DNA from: Cellulomonas palmilytica
Lineage (GTDB): Bacteria > Actinomycetota > Actinomycetes > Actinomycetales > Cellulomonadaceae
Direction of reading: 5' to 3'
DNA length: 64,000 nt
Assembly (NCBI RefSeq): GCF_021590045.1
Contig: NZ_CP062221.1
Location: 1,488,001-1,552,000, forward strand
Each line of letters begins with the position of its first letter. The stretch's first letter is position 1. Of this stretch, positions 36,677 through 44,816 are shown one piece after another. The translations under genes were made by a program, and so were the position numbers. Below the pieces are notes generated by a model. The model did no database searches. It worked only from the letters and a program-made list of their open reading frames with translations, and had not been told where the DNA came from.

Positions 36677-36720
36677 GCTCCTCGCCCGCTCCTCGCCCGC
36701 TCCTCGCTCGCACCTCGCTC
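36677..36720. repeat. 11-bp tandem repeat (GCTCCTCGCCC, 4 units)
   Basis: Two exact and two diverged 11-bp units lie 42 bp before the MFS start. Confidence 0.75.
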
Positions 36721-36762
36721 GCACCCAGACCGATCGTCCAGCCGCCCGAGAGGCATCTCGCC

Positions 36763-38448
36763 ATGACGCACGACCGCACGTCCGCCGGCCCGGTGGGCGC
36801 ACCGCGGAGCCCCGGTCCCGTGGACCTGCACGGGCGCAGCCCCTGGAGCGTGCTGCCCGCACTGTGCCTCGGGTTCTTCATGATCATGCTCGACACGACG
36901 ATCGTGAACATCGCCGTCCCCACCCTCGTGCGCGAGCTCGACGCGGACCTCACGGGCGTGGGCTGGGTCAACAGCGCCTACCTGCTGACGTTCGCGGTGC
37001 TCCTGCTGGTGACCGGCCGGCTCGGGGACCGGTTCGGTCCGAGACCGGTGTTCGTCGCGGGCCTCGTCGTGTTCACCGTGACGTCCGCCGTCTGCGGGCT
37101 CGCCGGCTCCGTCGGTGTGCTCGTCGCCGCGCGAGCCGCGCAGGGCGTCGGCGCGGCGCTCATGACGCCCCAGACGATGTCGATGATCACGCGCGTCTTC
37201 CCGCCCGAGCGCCGCGGCGCGGCCATGGGCGTGTGGGGCGCGGTCGCGGGCGTCGCGACCATCACGGGCCCCGTGCTCGGCGGCGTGCTCGTCGAGTCGA
37301 TCGGCTGGGAGTCGATCTTCTTCATCAACCTCCCGGTCGGTGCGGCCGCGCTGTGGTTCGCGGTGCGCACGCTGCCGTCGCTGCCCACGCACGCGCGCTC
37401 GTTCGACCTCCTCGGCGTCGCGCTGTCCGTCGTCGGCATGTTCCTGCTGGTGTTCGGCCTGATGGAGGGCGAGACGTACGACTGGGGCACCATCCGCGGG
37501 CCCGTGTCGGTGTGGCTCGTGATCGGCACGGGTGTCCTGGTGCTCGGCGTGTTCGCGTGGTGGCAGGACCGGATCGGCGACCGCGCGCTGCTGCCGCTGC
37601 GCCTGTTCCACGTGCGCAACTTCTCGCTCGCCAACGTCTCGGGCGCCGCGGTGACGTTCTCGATGACCGGCATCTTCTTCCCGTTCACCATCTACCTGCA
37701 GCTCGTGCTGGGGCTGTCGCCGCTGCGTGCGGCGCTCGTGGGCGCGGGCGGTTCGCTCGTGTCGGGGGTCGTCGCGCCGCTCGCGGGCCGCCTGTCGGAC
37801 CGCGTGCCCGCGAAGTGGGTGGTCTCGGCGGGGTTCGCGGTCCTGGCGGTGGTCGTGACGTGGGTCGCGGCCGCGGTGCGCCCGGACGCGCAGGTGTGGA
37901 CGCTGGTGGTGCCGATGACGATCTTCGGCATCGGCACCGGGCTCGTGTTCTCGCCGCTCGCGGCGGCGGCGACCGCGGGCCTCGACCAGCGGACCGCGGG
38001 AGCCGGGGCCGGGGCGTTCAACACCACGCGGCAGATCGGTGCCGTGGTCGGCTCGGCCGCGGTCGTCGCGATGCTCACGTCCCGGCTGTCGGCGACGGTT
38101 CCCGACGCGGCGGCCGAGGCGGCCCGAGGCCTCCCGGAGGCGGCGCGCGGGCCGTTCCTCGACGCGTTCTCGCGCCTCGACGCGTCGGCGCTGTCGAGCG
38201 CCACGGGCCGGTTCGCGGTGCCCGACGGCGTGCCCGCCGAGCTCGTCGACCAGGTGCGTGCCGCCGCGCTGGACGCCGTGAGCAGGGGCTTCGCGACCGC
38301 GACCGCGCAGACGCTGCTGCTCACCGCGGGCGTCCTCGTCGTCGGGCTCGTCTCCGCGCTCGCGATGCACGCCGTGCAGCCCCACGCGCGCACCGTCGCG
38401 CCCGAGCGCGCGGCCGCCGAGGCCGTCGCGCCGCCGCGTCAGTCCTGA
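36763..38448 (+). CDS. MFS exporter, DHA2 (14-TM, EmrB/QacA) family
   Basis: 561 residues with about 14 membrane segments, a proton-driven multidrug exporter type. Motifs: LDTTIVNIAVPTLVRELDAD (motif D1), motif A LLVTGRLGDRFGPRPVF, RAAQGVGAALMTPQTMSMI (motif B region), MGVWGAVAGVATITGPVLGGVLVESIGWESIFFINLPVG (motif C and on), GAGAGAFNTTRQIGAVVGSA. Between about 430 and 480 there is an outer loop rich in Ala and acidic residues. ATG 36763 follows GAGAGG. The substrate is unknown. Confidence 0.92.
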   Translation: MTHDRTSAGPVGAPRSPGPVDLHGRSPWSVLPALCLGFFMIMLDTTIVNIAVPTLVRELDADLTGVGWVNSAYLLTFAVLLLVTGRLGDRFGPRPVFVAGLVVFTVTSAVCGLAGSVGVLVAARAAQGVGAALMTPQTMSMITRVFPPERRGAAMGVWGAVAGVATITGPVLGGVLVESIGWESIFFINLPVGAAALWFAVRTLPSLPTHARSFDLLGVALSVVGMFLLVFGLMEGETYDWGTIRGPVSVWLVIGTGVLVLGVFAWWQDRIGDRALLPLRLFHVRNFSLANVSGAAVTFSMTGIFFPFTIYLQLVLGLSPLRAALVGAGGSLVSGVVAPLAGRLSDRVPAKWVVSAGFAVLAVVVTWVAAAVRPDAQVWTLVVPMTIFGIGTGLVFSPLAAAATAGLDQRTAGAGAGAFNTTRQIGAVVGSAAVVAMLTSRLSATVPDAAAEAARGLPEAARGPFLDAFSRLDASALSSATGRFAVPDGVPAELVDQVRAAALDAVSRGFATATAQTLLLTAGVLVVGLVSALAMHAVQPHARTVAPERAAAEAVAPPRQS

Positions 38449-38482
38449 GCGGTTCGGGGCCGCGTCCGATCGGGTGGCGAAA

Positions 38483-38589
38483 CGATTGGGAACGGTCACA
38501 GATCGCGAACCCGTCGTCACGCGCTCTATGCCGCGGACGTCGACCCGCAGTACGTTCCCGCTCGACGGTGCGATTGGGAACGGTCACAG
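38483..38589. promoter_or_regulatory. Twin 19-bp direct repeats upstream of GH53 gene
   Basis: CGATTGGGAACGGTCACAG occurs exactly twice, at 38483-38501 and 38571-38589, 88 bp apart. The core TGGGAACGGTCACA is an imperfect dyad with a CG centre. Two identical sites suggest looping or cooperative binding by a regulator of galactan use. Confidence 0.7.
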
Positions 38590-38627
38590 TGTCCCTGCTC
38601 CGCGCCGACCGACGTCGAGGAGGACGG

Positions 38628-40220
38628 ATGGGGATCACGAGGGCGAGCCGCGCGGTCGCGGCACTGGCCGGCGGGCTGCTGATCGCCGGCGCGTTCGCGC
38701 TGCCGGCACAGGCCGCGCCGAGCATCACGAACGCCGGGTTCGAGTCCAGCTCGAGCGCGCTCACCGGGTGGACCGTCACGGGCACCACGTCCGCGGCGTC
38801 GGTCGCCTCGTCGGGAGCGCACGGCGGGTCCCGGCGCGCGAACCTGTGGGCGTCGGGCGCCTACACGACGGAGCTGCGGCAGACCGTGTCCGGCTTCACC
38901 GCGGGCTGGTACACGCTGCGCGTCTGGGCGAGGTCCGGCTCGGCGACGCCCGGGCAGGCCCTCGACGTCACCAAGATCGGGCTCGAGTGCGCCGGGTCGA
39001 CGTGGCGCTACCAGGACGTGCCCAGCACCGAGCAGGACAACGGCTGGCTGCAGGTCGCCGCGTCCGCGTACGTCCCCGGCTCGTCGTGCACGGTCGTGCT
39101 CAAGACCTCCACGACGGTGGGCGGCGCGTGGGCGCACTTCGACGACGTGACGATCGAGTCCGGGCGCATCACGCGTCCGGTCCGCGGCATGGACGTCTCC
39201 TCGCTGCCGAAGAACGAGGCGAACGGCGCGGTCTACCGCGACGAGAACGGCAACGCGGGTGACGCGGTCGCGCTGCTCGCGGGCTCGGGCGTCAACTACG
39301 CGCGGCTCAAGGTCTGGGTGAACCCCGCGGACGGCTACAACAACAAGGCGCGCGTCCTCGCGCTCGCCAAGCGCGTCAAGGCCGCCGGCATGGGCCTGCT
39401 CGTCGACTTCCACTACTCCGACACGTGGGCGGACCCCGGCGCGCAGAAGGTGCCGGCCGCGTGGTCGTCGTACACCCTCGGCCAGCTCGCCGGCGCGGTC
39501 GCGGCGCACACCACGGACGTGCTCACCGCGCTCAAGAACCAGGGCACGCCCGCGGACATGGTGCAGGTCGGCAACGAGATCAACCCCGGCATGCTCGTGA
39601 CGGGCGGCGCGGCGTCCGGCTCGGTGTCGAGCTGGTCGAACCTCGGGACGCTCCTCAGGGCGGGCGCCGAGGCGGTGCGCGCCGTCCAGCCGAACGCCAA
39701 GATCGTCCTGCACCTGACGAACCTCAACAACGGGGTCTCGGGGCTGCAGAGCTGGTACGCGAACGCGGCCGCGCAGGGCGTGCCGTTCGACGTGATCGGC
39801 CTGTCGTTCTACGGCTACTGGCACGGCAGCCTGTCCTCGCTGCAGAGCGGCGCGAAGACCCTGCTCGCGGCGTTCCCCGGCAAGCAGCTCGCGGTCGTCG
39901 AGACCGCCTACGGGTTCACGACCGCCCAGGACGACGCGCTGACGAACATCTTCGGCAGCGGGAACGTGATCCCGGGCTTCCCCGCGACGCCTGCGGGCCA
40001 GGCGTCGTACGTGCGGGCGGTCCAGAACGTCGTCGCCGGGCTGCCCGGCGGGCGCGGCCTGGGCGTCTTCTACTGGGAGGGCACCTGGACCGCTGTGCCC
40101 GGCTCGGCGTGGGACCCGACGAACAGCTGGTCGGGCAACGGCTGGGAGAACCAGGCGATCTTCGACTACGCCGACAAGCGCCTGCCCGTGCGCTGGGAGT
40201 TCCAACCGGACCCGTCCTGA
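38628..40220 (+). CDS. Secreted GH53 arabinogalactan endo-beta-1,4-galactanase with N-terminal carbohydrate-binding-like domain
   Basis: Cleaves the beta-1,4-galactan side chains of pectin. 530 residues: signal peptide ending LPAQA-AP (about 1-30), a beta-sandwich module (about 32-180) of CBM/CenC-like type with ITNAGFESSSSALTGWTV and HFDDVTIESG, then the GH53 barrel from RGMDVSSL. GH53 marks: YARLKVWVNP, LLVDFHYSDTWADPGAQKVPAAW, acid/base Glu in VQVGNEINPGML, GLSFYGYWHG and nucleophile Glu in AVVETAYGF. ATG 38628 is preceded by GAGGAGGA. Twin operator-like repeats lie upstream and a strong hairpin follows. Confidence 0.96.
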   Translation: MGITRASRAVAALAGGLLIAGAFALPAQAAPSITNAGFESSSSALTGWTVTGTTSAASVASSGAHGGSRRANLWASGAYTTELRQTVSGFTAGWYTLRVWARSGSATPGQALDVTKIGLECAGSTWRYQDVPSTEQDNGWLQVAASAYVPGSSCTVVLKTSTTVGGAWAHFDDVTIESGRITRPVRGMDVSSLPKNEANGAVYRDENGNAGDAVALLAGSGVNYARLKVWVNPADGYNNKARVLALAKRVKAAGMGLLVDFHYSDTWADPGAQKVPAAWSSYTLGQLAGAVAAHTTDVLTALKNQGTPADMVQVGNEINPGMLVTGGAASGSVSSWSNLGTLLRAGAEAVRAVQPNAKIVLHLTNLNNGVSGLQSWYANAAAQGVPFDVIGLSFYGYWHGSLSSLQSGAKTLLAAFPGKQLAVVETAYGFTTAQDDALTNIFGSGNVIPGFPATPAGQASYVRAVQNVVAGLPGGRGLGVFYWEGTWTAVPGSAWDPTNSWSGNGWENQAIFDYADKRLPVRWEFQPDPS

Positions 40221-40273
40221 ACCCGAGACCCGTCGCGACCCCGTGCCCCCTGACGAGGGAGCGCGACGAGACG

Positions 40274-40310
40274 CCGAAGGCCGGCCACACCACGGGTGGC
40301 CGGCCTTCGG
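40274..40310. terminator. Bidirectional terminator between GH53 gene and fumC
   Basis: Perfect 15-bp stem CCGAAGGCCGGCCAC / GTGGCCGGCCTTCGG with a 7-nt loop, between the convergent genes. Confidence 0.85.
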
Positions 40311-40326
40311 TTCGTCGGGTGGCGGG

Positions 40327-41745
40327 TCAGGCCTGCGGCGGGCGCGTCATGCTCAGCACGTCGAGCGCCGCGTCGAGCTGGGCCTCGGTGACCTCGCCGC
40401 GCTCCACGTAGCCGAGGTCCACGACGGACTGGCGGATCGTCAGCCCGTGCTTGACCGCGTGCTTCGCGATCTTCGCGGCGGCCTCGTAGCCGATGACGCG
40501 GTTGAGCGGCGTGACGATCGACGGCGACGACTCGGCGTACGCCCGCGCGCGCTCCTCGTTCGCCACCAGGCCCGTGATCGTCTTGTCGGCGAGCACACGG
40601 CTCGCGTTGGCGAGCAGGCGGATCGACTCCAGCACCGCCGAGGCGATGACCGGGATCTGCACGTTGAGCTCGAACGAGCCCGACGCGCCCGCCCACGCGA
40701 CCGTCGCGTCGTTCCCGACGACGCGCGCGGCGACCATGAGCACCGCCTCGGGCACCACGGGGTTCACCTTGCCCGGCATGATCGACGAGCCCGGCTGCAG
40801 GTCGGGGATCGCGATCTCCGACAGGCCCGTGTTGGGGCCCGAGCCCATCCAGCGCAGGTCGTTGCAGATCTTGGTGAGCGACACCGCGATGGTGCGCAGC
40901 GCGCCCGAGAGCTCGACCAGGCCGTCGCGCGAGGACTGCGCCTCGAAGTGGTCACGCGCCTCGGTCAGCGGCAGCCCCGTGTCTTCGCGCAGCAGCTCGA
41001 TGACGCGCTGCGGGAAGCCCGCGGGCGTGTTGATGCCCGTACCGACCGCGGTGCCACCGAGCGGCACCTCGGCCGCACGGGGGAGCGCGGCCTGCAGGCG
41101 CTCGATGCCGTAGCGCACCGCCGCGGCGTACCCGCCGAACTCCTGGCCGAGCGTCACCGGCGTGGCGTCCATGAGGTGCGTGCGGCCGGACTTCACGACG
41201 CCCGCCCACGCGTCGGCCTTCGCGCCGAGCGCCCCCGCGAGGTGCTCCAGGGCCGGCACCAGGTCGCGGACCACGCCCGCCGTCGCGGCCACGTGCACGC
41301 TCGTCGGGAAGACGTCGTTCGACGACTGCGACGCGTTCACGTGGTCGTTCGGGTGCACGTCCGCGCCGAGCGAGCGCGTCGCGAGCGTCGCGAGCACCTC
41401 GTTGGTGTTCATGTTCGACGACGTGCCGGAACCGGTCTGGTAGACGTCGACCGGGAAGTGCGCGTCGTGCGCTCCCGCGGCGACCTCGTCGGCGGCCGCG
41501 GCGATCGCCTCGGCCACGTCGCCCGGCAGCACGCCGAGCTCGGCGTTGGCGCGCGCGGCGGCCTTCTTGATGCGCGCGAGGGCCTCGATGTGGCCGCGCT
41601 CGAGACGCGATCCCGAGATGGGGAAGTTCTCGACCGCGCGCTGCGTCTGCGCGCGGTACAGGGCGGCGGCCGGGACCCGGACCTCACCCATGGTGTCGTG
41701 CTCGATCCGGTACTCGACCCCGTCGTCGGGAAGCGCAGATGTCAT
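40327..41745 (-). CDS. fumC: Class II fumarate hydratase
   Basis: Iron-independent TCA-cycle enzyme hydrating fumarate to malate. 472 residues of the fumarase/aspartase fold: [14 protein letters not shown] start, [32 protein letters not shown] (active-site region), [21 protein letters not shown] with the catalytic His, and the signature [14 protein letters not shown] 41745 gives the family-length N-terminus. Separated from GH53 by a shared terminator and divergent from the DUF2087 gene with a 35-bp gap. Confidence 0.97.
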   Translation of the reverse strand: MTSALPDDGVEYRIEHDTMGEVRVPAAALYRAQTQRAVENFPISGSRLERGHIEALARIKKAAARANAELGVLPGDVAEAIAAAADEVAAGAHDAHFPVDVYQTGSGTSSNMNTNEVLATLATRSLGADVHPNDHVNASQSSNDVFPTSVHVAATAGVVRDLVPALEHLAGALGAKADAWAGVVKSGRTHLMDATPVTLGQEFGGYAAAVRYGIERLQAALPRAAEVPLGGTAVGTGINTPAGFPQRVIELLREDTGLPLTEARDHFEAQSSRDGLVELSGALRTIAVSLTKICNDLRWMGSGPNTGLSEIAIPDLQPGSSIMPGKVNPVVPEAVLMVAARVVGNDATVAWAGASGSFELNVQIPVIASAVLESIRLLANASRVLADKTITGLVANEERARAYAESSPSIVTPLNRVIGYEAAAKIAKHAVKHGLTIRQSVVDLGYVERGEVTEAQLDAALDVLSMTRPPQA

Positions 41746-41780
41746 ACGCCCATCCTGCCGCATGCACGAGACTGGCCCTC

Positions 41781-42113
41781 GTGAACGCCGATGCCCCCGA
41801 CGTCTGCCCGGCCGAGCGGTTCCTCGAGCGCGGGCGCCTCGTCCGCTCGCCGCGGCGTCAGGCCGACCGCACGCTCGTCGTCGAGCACCTGGCCTCGCTC
41901 GTCCTCGCCTCCGGCGAGCGTGCCGACGAGAAGCAGGTGACGGAGCGCCTCGCGGAGGTGGTCGAGGACCCCGTCCGGCTGCGCCGTGACCTGGTCGAGG
42001 CCGGGCTGCTCGGCCGCCGCGGCGACGGGTCGGCCTACTGGCGCGAGCGCGTCACGCCGCACGACGACGAGCCGTCGGCGCGGCCTCGGCCCGACGACCC
42101 CTGGTTCCCCTGA
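41781..42113 (+). CDS. DUF2087 domain protein
   Basis: 110 residues. The DUF2087 pattern is seen: [75 protein letters not shown], resembling a small winged-helix fold (E-x-x-V-x-x-x-L, then L-R-R-x-L-V-x-x-x-L, then Y-W-R). This suggests a DNA- or RNA-binding regulator, but no function is known. GTG 41781. It is convergent with the carbonic anhydrase gene (36-bp gap). Confidence 0.85.
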   Translation: MNADAPDVCPAERFLERGRLVRSPRRQADRTLVVEHLASLVLASGERADEKQVTERLAEVVEDPVRLRRDLVEAGLLGRRGDGSAYWRERVTPHDDEPSARPRPDDPWFP

Positions 42114-42149
42114 CGACCCGGTCCCCGACGGCCCCGTACTGCTGAGGAC

Positions 42150-42812
42150 TCAGGCCTCGCCGATGTCGCCGACGACCTCGGCGATGCGCACACGCCCGTC
42201 CGCGAGCGCGTACTCGAGCCCGACGATCGCGCAGCGGCCCTCCTCGACGGCGTCCGCGAGGGACACCGAGTAGCCCTGCAGCATCCGGACGGTGTGCTTG
42301 ACGTGCTCGTGGCCGAGCACGGCGGCGTCGAGCCCGTCGGCACCCTCGCCGGCCCGCGTGAGGCCGACGATGCTGGGGATCACGCGGTCGACGACCGCAC
42401 GCACGAAGCCCGGGGGCAACGTGCCCTCGTTGAGCGCGGACGTCGCCGCGGCGACCGCGCCGCACGAGTCGTGGCCGAGGACGACGACGAGCGGGGTGCC
42501 CAGCACCTCGACGCCGTACTCGATCGAGCCGATCACGGTCGTGTCGAGCACGTGCCCGGCGGTGCGGACGACGAACAGGTCGCCGAGCCCCTGGTCGAAG
42601 ATGATCTCGGCCGCGACGCGCGAGTCCGAGCAGCCGAACAGGACCGCGAACGGGTGCTGCGACTCGCTCACCTCGGCGCGGCGGTCGACGCCCTGCGACG
42701 GGTGCAGCATCTCACCGGCGACGAACCGGGAGTTGCCGTTCTTGAGCGCGGTCCAGGCCTCGGCGGGGGTCATCCGTGTCGTCACGCCGGTCATCGTCGC
42801 AGGAACGGACAT
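42150..42812 (-). CDS. Beta-class carbonic anhydrase
   Basis: Zn enzyme interconverting CO2 and bicarbonate, supplying bicarbonate for carboxylations. 220 residues: Zn ligands Cys and Asp in LFGCSDSRVAAEIIFDQG, with the Asp-Arg dyad, and His-x-x-Cys in VVLGHDSCGAV. The GSIEYGVEVLGTPLVVVLGH block and NGNSRFVAG near the start are typical. ATG 42812 was chosen; ATG 42794 six codons later is also possible. Following the asparagine-synthase-like gene on the same strand (56-bp gap), it may share its transcript. Confidence 0.94.
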   Translation of the reverse strand: MSVPATMTGVTTRMTPAEAWTALKNGNSRFVAGEMLHPSQGVDRRAEVSESQHPFAVLFGCSDSRVAAEIIFDQGLGDLFVVRTAGHVLDTTVIGSIEYGVEVLGTPLVVVLGHDSCGAVAAATSALNEGTLPPGFVRAVVDRVIPSIVGLTRAGEGADGLDAAVLGHEHVKHTVRMLQGYSVSLADAVEEGRCAIVGLEYALADGRVRIAEVVGDIGEA

Positions 42813-42868
42813 CCTGCGCGCGGCGGTCTCACGGCCGAGGCCGCACGCGGCCGCGGCGGTCGCCGCGG

Positions 42869-44650
42869 TCAGCCGATCATCGCGAGCGCGAGCAGCTTCC
42901 CGAGCGTCGCGCCGGCGTCGCGCGGCGACTCGCCGAGCTCGACGAGGCGCTCCCGCGCGCGCTTGTGGACCCGAACGTAGGAGGGGCGCACCGCGAGGTG
43001 CTCGATGCTCTCGTAGCCGCGCTCCGCGAGGCGCAGCAGGTTCTCGGTCGTCATGGGACCGGTCATCCCGGCGTGCTCCGCGACCCCCATGCCGAGGGCC
43101 GACGGGCCGGCGGGGACGTCGGACGGCAGCCCGTGCACGGGCAGCTCGGTCTTCGCGTCCGGTCCGAGCGGTCCGCCGAGCTCCGCGAGGCGCTGCGCGA
43201 GCAGGTCCGGCGCGAGCGCCTTCTCCGGCTTGTCGTACGGCATCGCGGCGAGCTGGGTGTCCATGAGCGCGAGCAGCCCGGCCATGACGTTCTCGCCCTG
43301 GCCGCGCAGGCGTGCCCGGTCGCGGCGCTCGCGCGGCGCCAGGCCGTCGAGGCGCTGGTGGCCGAGGGCCGCGAGCGCGACCTGGTGCAGCGGGCGCAGC
43401 CCGGTCATCGACAGCGCGATCGACGCGCCCGCGCCGTGGATGCCGTTCCGGAAGCCGCAGTACAGCATCTCGCTCGCGTCGGCCCACCGCGGGTCGCCAC
43501 CCGTGGCGCGGATGCCCTTGATGGCCTGCGCCTTCATCGAGGGCAGCTGCACCGCGCGCTGGTTGGTCTCCTCGAACATCTCGCGGTGCGTGCGCCACTT
43601 CCAGTTGCCCTTGAAGATCTCCGCGCCCACGCCGTTGATGTTGATCGCGCCGCGCCGGATCGTGCTCAGCGGCGAGAGCGTGTCGTAGAAGCCGAGCGTC
43701 GACGAGGCGAGCAGCGTCAGCGGCGACCCGGCGTCCTCGGTGGGTGTGGTCTTCTTGCGCGGGACGCCCATGCGCAGCCGGTAGTGCTCGGCGATCGGGG
43801 CGACCGCGCGCGCGTCCCGGTCGTGGCTGCCCGCGCCGCCGCGGGTGTGCACGACGAGCTGGTGGGCGGCACCGCCGTGCACGGCGCCGCCCAGCAGCAC
43901 GCGCGAGTCGTAGCCGCCGGACAGCATGAGGCGGACGTCGAAGTCGTCGCGCAGCGCGAGCGTCGTCATGGTGCGCGCGACGAACGTCGCGGCGCCCCGC
44001 ATCGCGGCGACGGGGTCGAGGTCGACGTCGACGACCCGCGACGCGAGCAGCGGACCGTCCGGCTCGACGCGGAGCGTGCGCAGCGGGATCCGCACGCCCC
44101 GCCCGGCGGCCGCGTAGGAGATCTCGACGACGTGCGTGTCCTCGCTGATCTGCTGCGAGGCGAAGTTGTTGGGGAACGTGCGCGCGAGCAGCACCTCGGT
44201 GTGCTGCGTGACGCTCTGGCCCAGCCAGCGGCGCAGGTCGACGAGCACGAGCAGCGAGTCGCACACCGCCGCGAACCCGTCGCCCGACGTCGAGGCGAGC
44301 GCGACCGAGCCGAGCACGTCCCGGCGGGCCACGACGGCGTCGTCGTCCCACTCGAGGAGCACGAACTCGCCCGAGACGCCGTGCGGGTCGGTGTGCGCTC
44401 CCGCGGGCATCGCGTCCCAGCCGGCGAGCCCGAAGCCGATCGCGCCGTGCTCGGGGGAGACGGCGGTGCCGCGGAAGAACCGGCCCTGCTCGAGGCACGC
44501 GTCGAGGCCCCGGCTCACGAGCAGCAGGACGGTGCGCTCGTCCAGGTCGACGAACCGGTGCTCGGAGTCGACCGAGCCGCGAGCCCGGAGCCACTGCTCG
44601 ACCCGGGGTAGGAGCTCGCGGCGCAGCGTCACGCCGAGGTAGTTCGACAC
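42869..44650 (-). CDS. Asparagine-synthase-like ATP-pyrophosphatase without glutaminase Cys
   Basis: 593 residues. The synthetase half is recognised by the PP-loop VRLMLSGGYDSRVLLG (SGGxDS), which activates a carboxylate as an acyl-adenylate. The N-terminal half has a glutaminase-like layout (SGEFVLLEWDDDAVVARRDVLGSVALAST) but the chain begins MSNYLG and lacks the Cys2 that would cleave glutamine. It therefore probably uses ammonia or another amine, as do beta-lactam synthetases and lasso-peptide cyclases of this superfamily. No precursor peptide is seen nearby. Divergent from a sugar ABC importer. Product unknown. Confidence 0.8.
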   Translation of the reverse strand: MSNYLGVTLRRELLPRVEQWLRARGSVDSEHRFVDLDERTVLLLVSRGLDACLEQGRFFRGTAVSPEHGAIGFGLAGWDAMPAGAHTDPHGVSGEFVLLEWDDDAVVARRDVLGSVALASTSGDGFAAVCDSLLVLVDLRRWLGQSVTQHTEVLLARTFPNNFASQQISEDTHVVEISYAAAGRGVRIPLRTLRVEPDGPLLASRVVDVDLDPVAAMRGAATFVARTMTTLALRDDFDVRLMLSGGYDSRVLLGGAVHGGAAHQLVVHTRGGAGSHDRDARAVAPIAEHYRLRMGVPRKKTTPTEDAGSPLTLLASSTLGFYDTLSPLSTIRRGAININGVGAEIFKGNWKWRTHREMFEETNQRAVQLPSMKAQAIKGIRATGGDPRWADASEMLYCGFRNGIHGAGASIALSMTGLRPLHQVALAALGHQRLDGLAPRERRDRARLRGQGENVMAGLLALMDTQLAAMPYDKPEKALAPDLLAQRLAELGGPLGPDAKTELPVHGLPSDVPAGPSALGMGVAEHAGMTGPMTTENLLRLAERGYESIEHLAVRPSYVRVHKRARERLVELGESPRDAGATLGKLLALAMIG

Positions 44651-44694
44651 GGGAGGACGGTACCGCGCACGAGGGGCACTCCGGACGGACTACC

Positions 44695-44716
44695 TGTGCG
44701 CGCACGAATGCGCACA
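44695..44716. promoter_or_regulatory. Inverted repeat before the sugar importer operon
   Basis: TGTGCGC and GCGCACA arms (7 bp, perfect) with an 8-nt spacer lie between the divergent asparagine-synthase-like gene and the ABC importer operon. A likely operator for one or both. Confidence 0.55.
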
Positions 44717-44816
44717 AAACTTCCACGAGCGCATCCCGAGGCCCTCGACGTGCGGCGACGCCCCACAAGGTGTACCCAGGACGCAGCACAACGACGCGCA
44801 ACGGACGGGGGTCATC

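Noticed and set aside
33544..36762. Upstream extension of the MFS frame
   Set aside because: It is open only because of GC bias; ATG 36763 has a ribosome site and begins the membrane protein.
42869..44650. Lasso-peptide or beta-lactam biosynthetic cluster
   Set aside because: No precursor peptide, leader protease or other pathway genes were found around the Asn-synthase-like gene.
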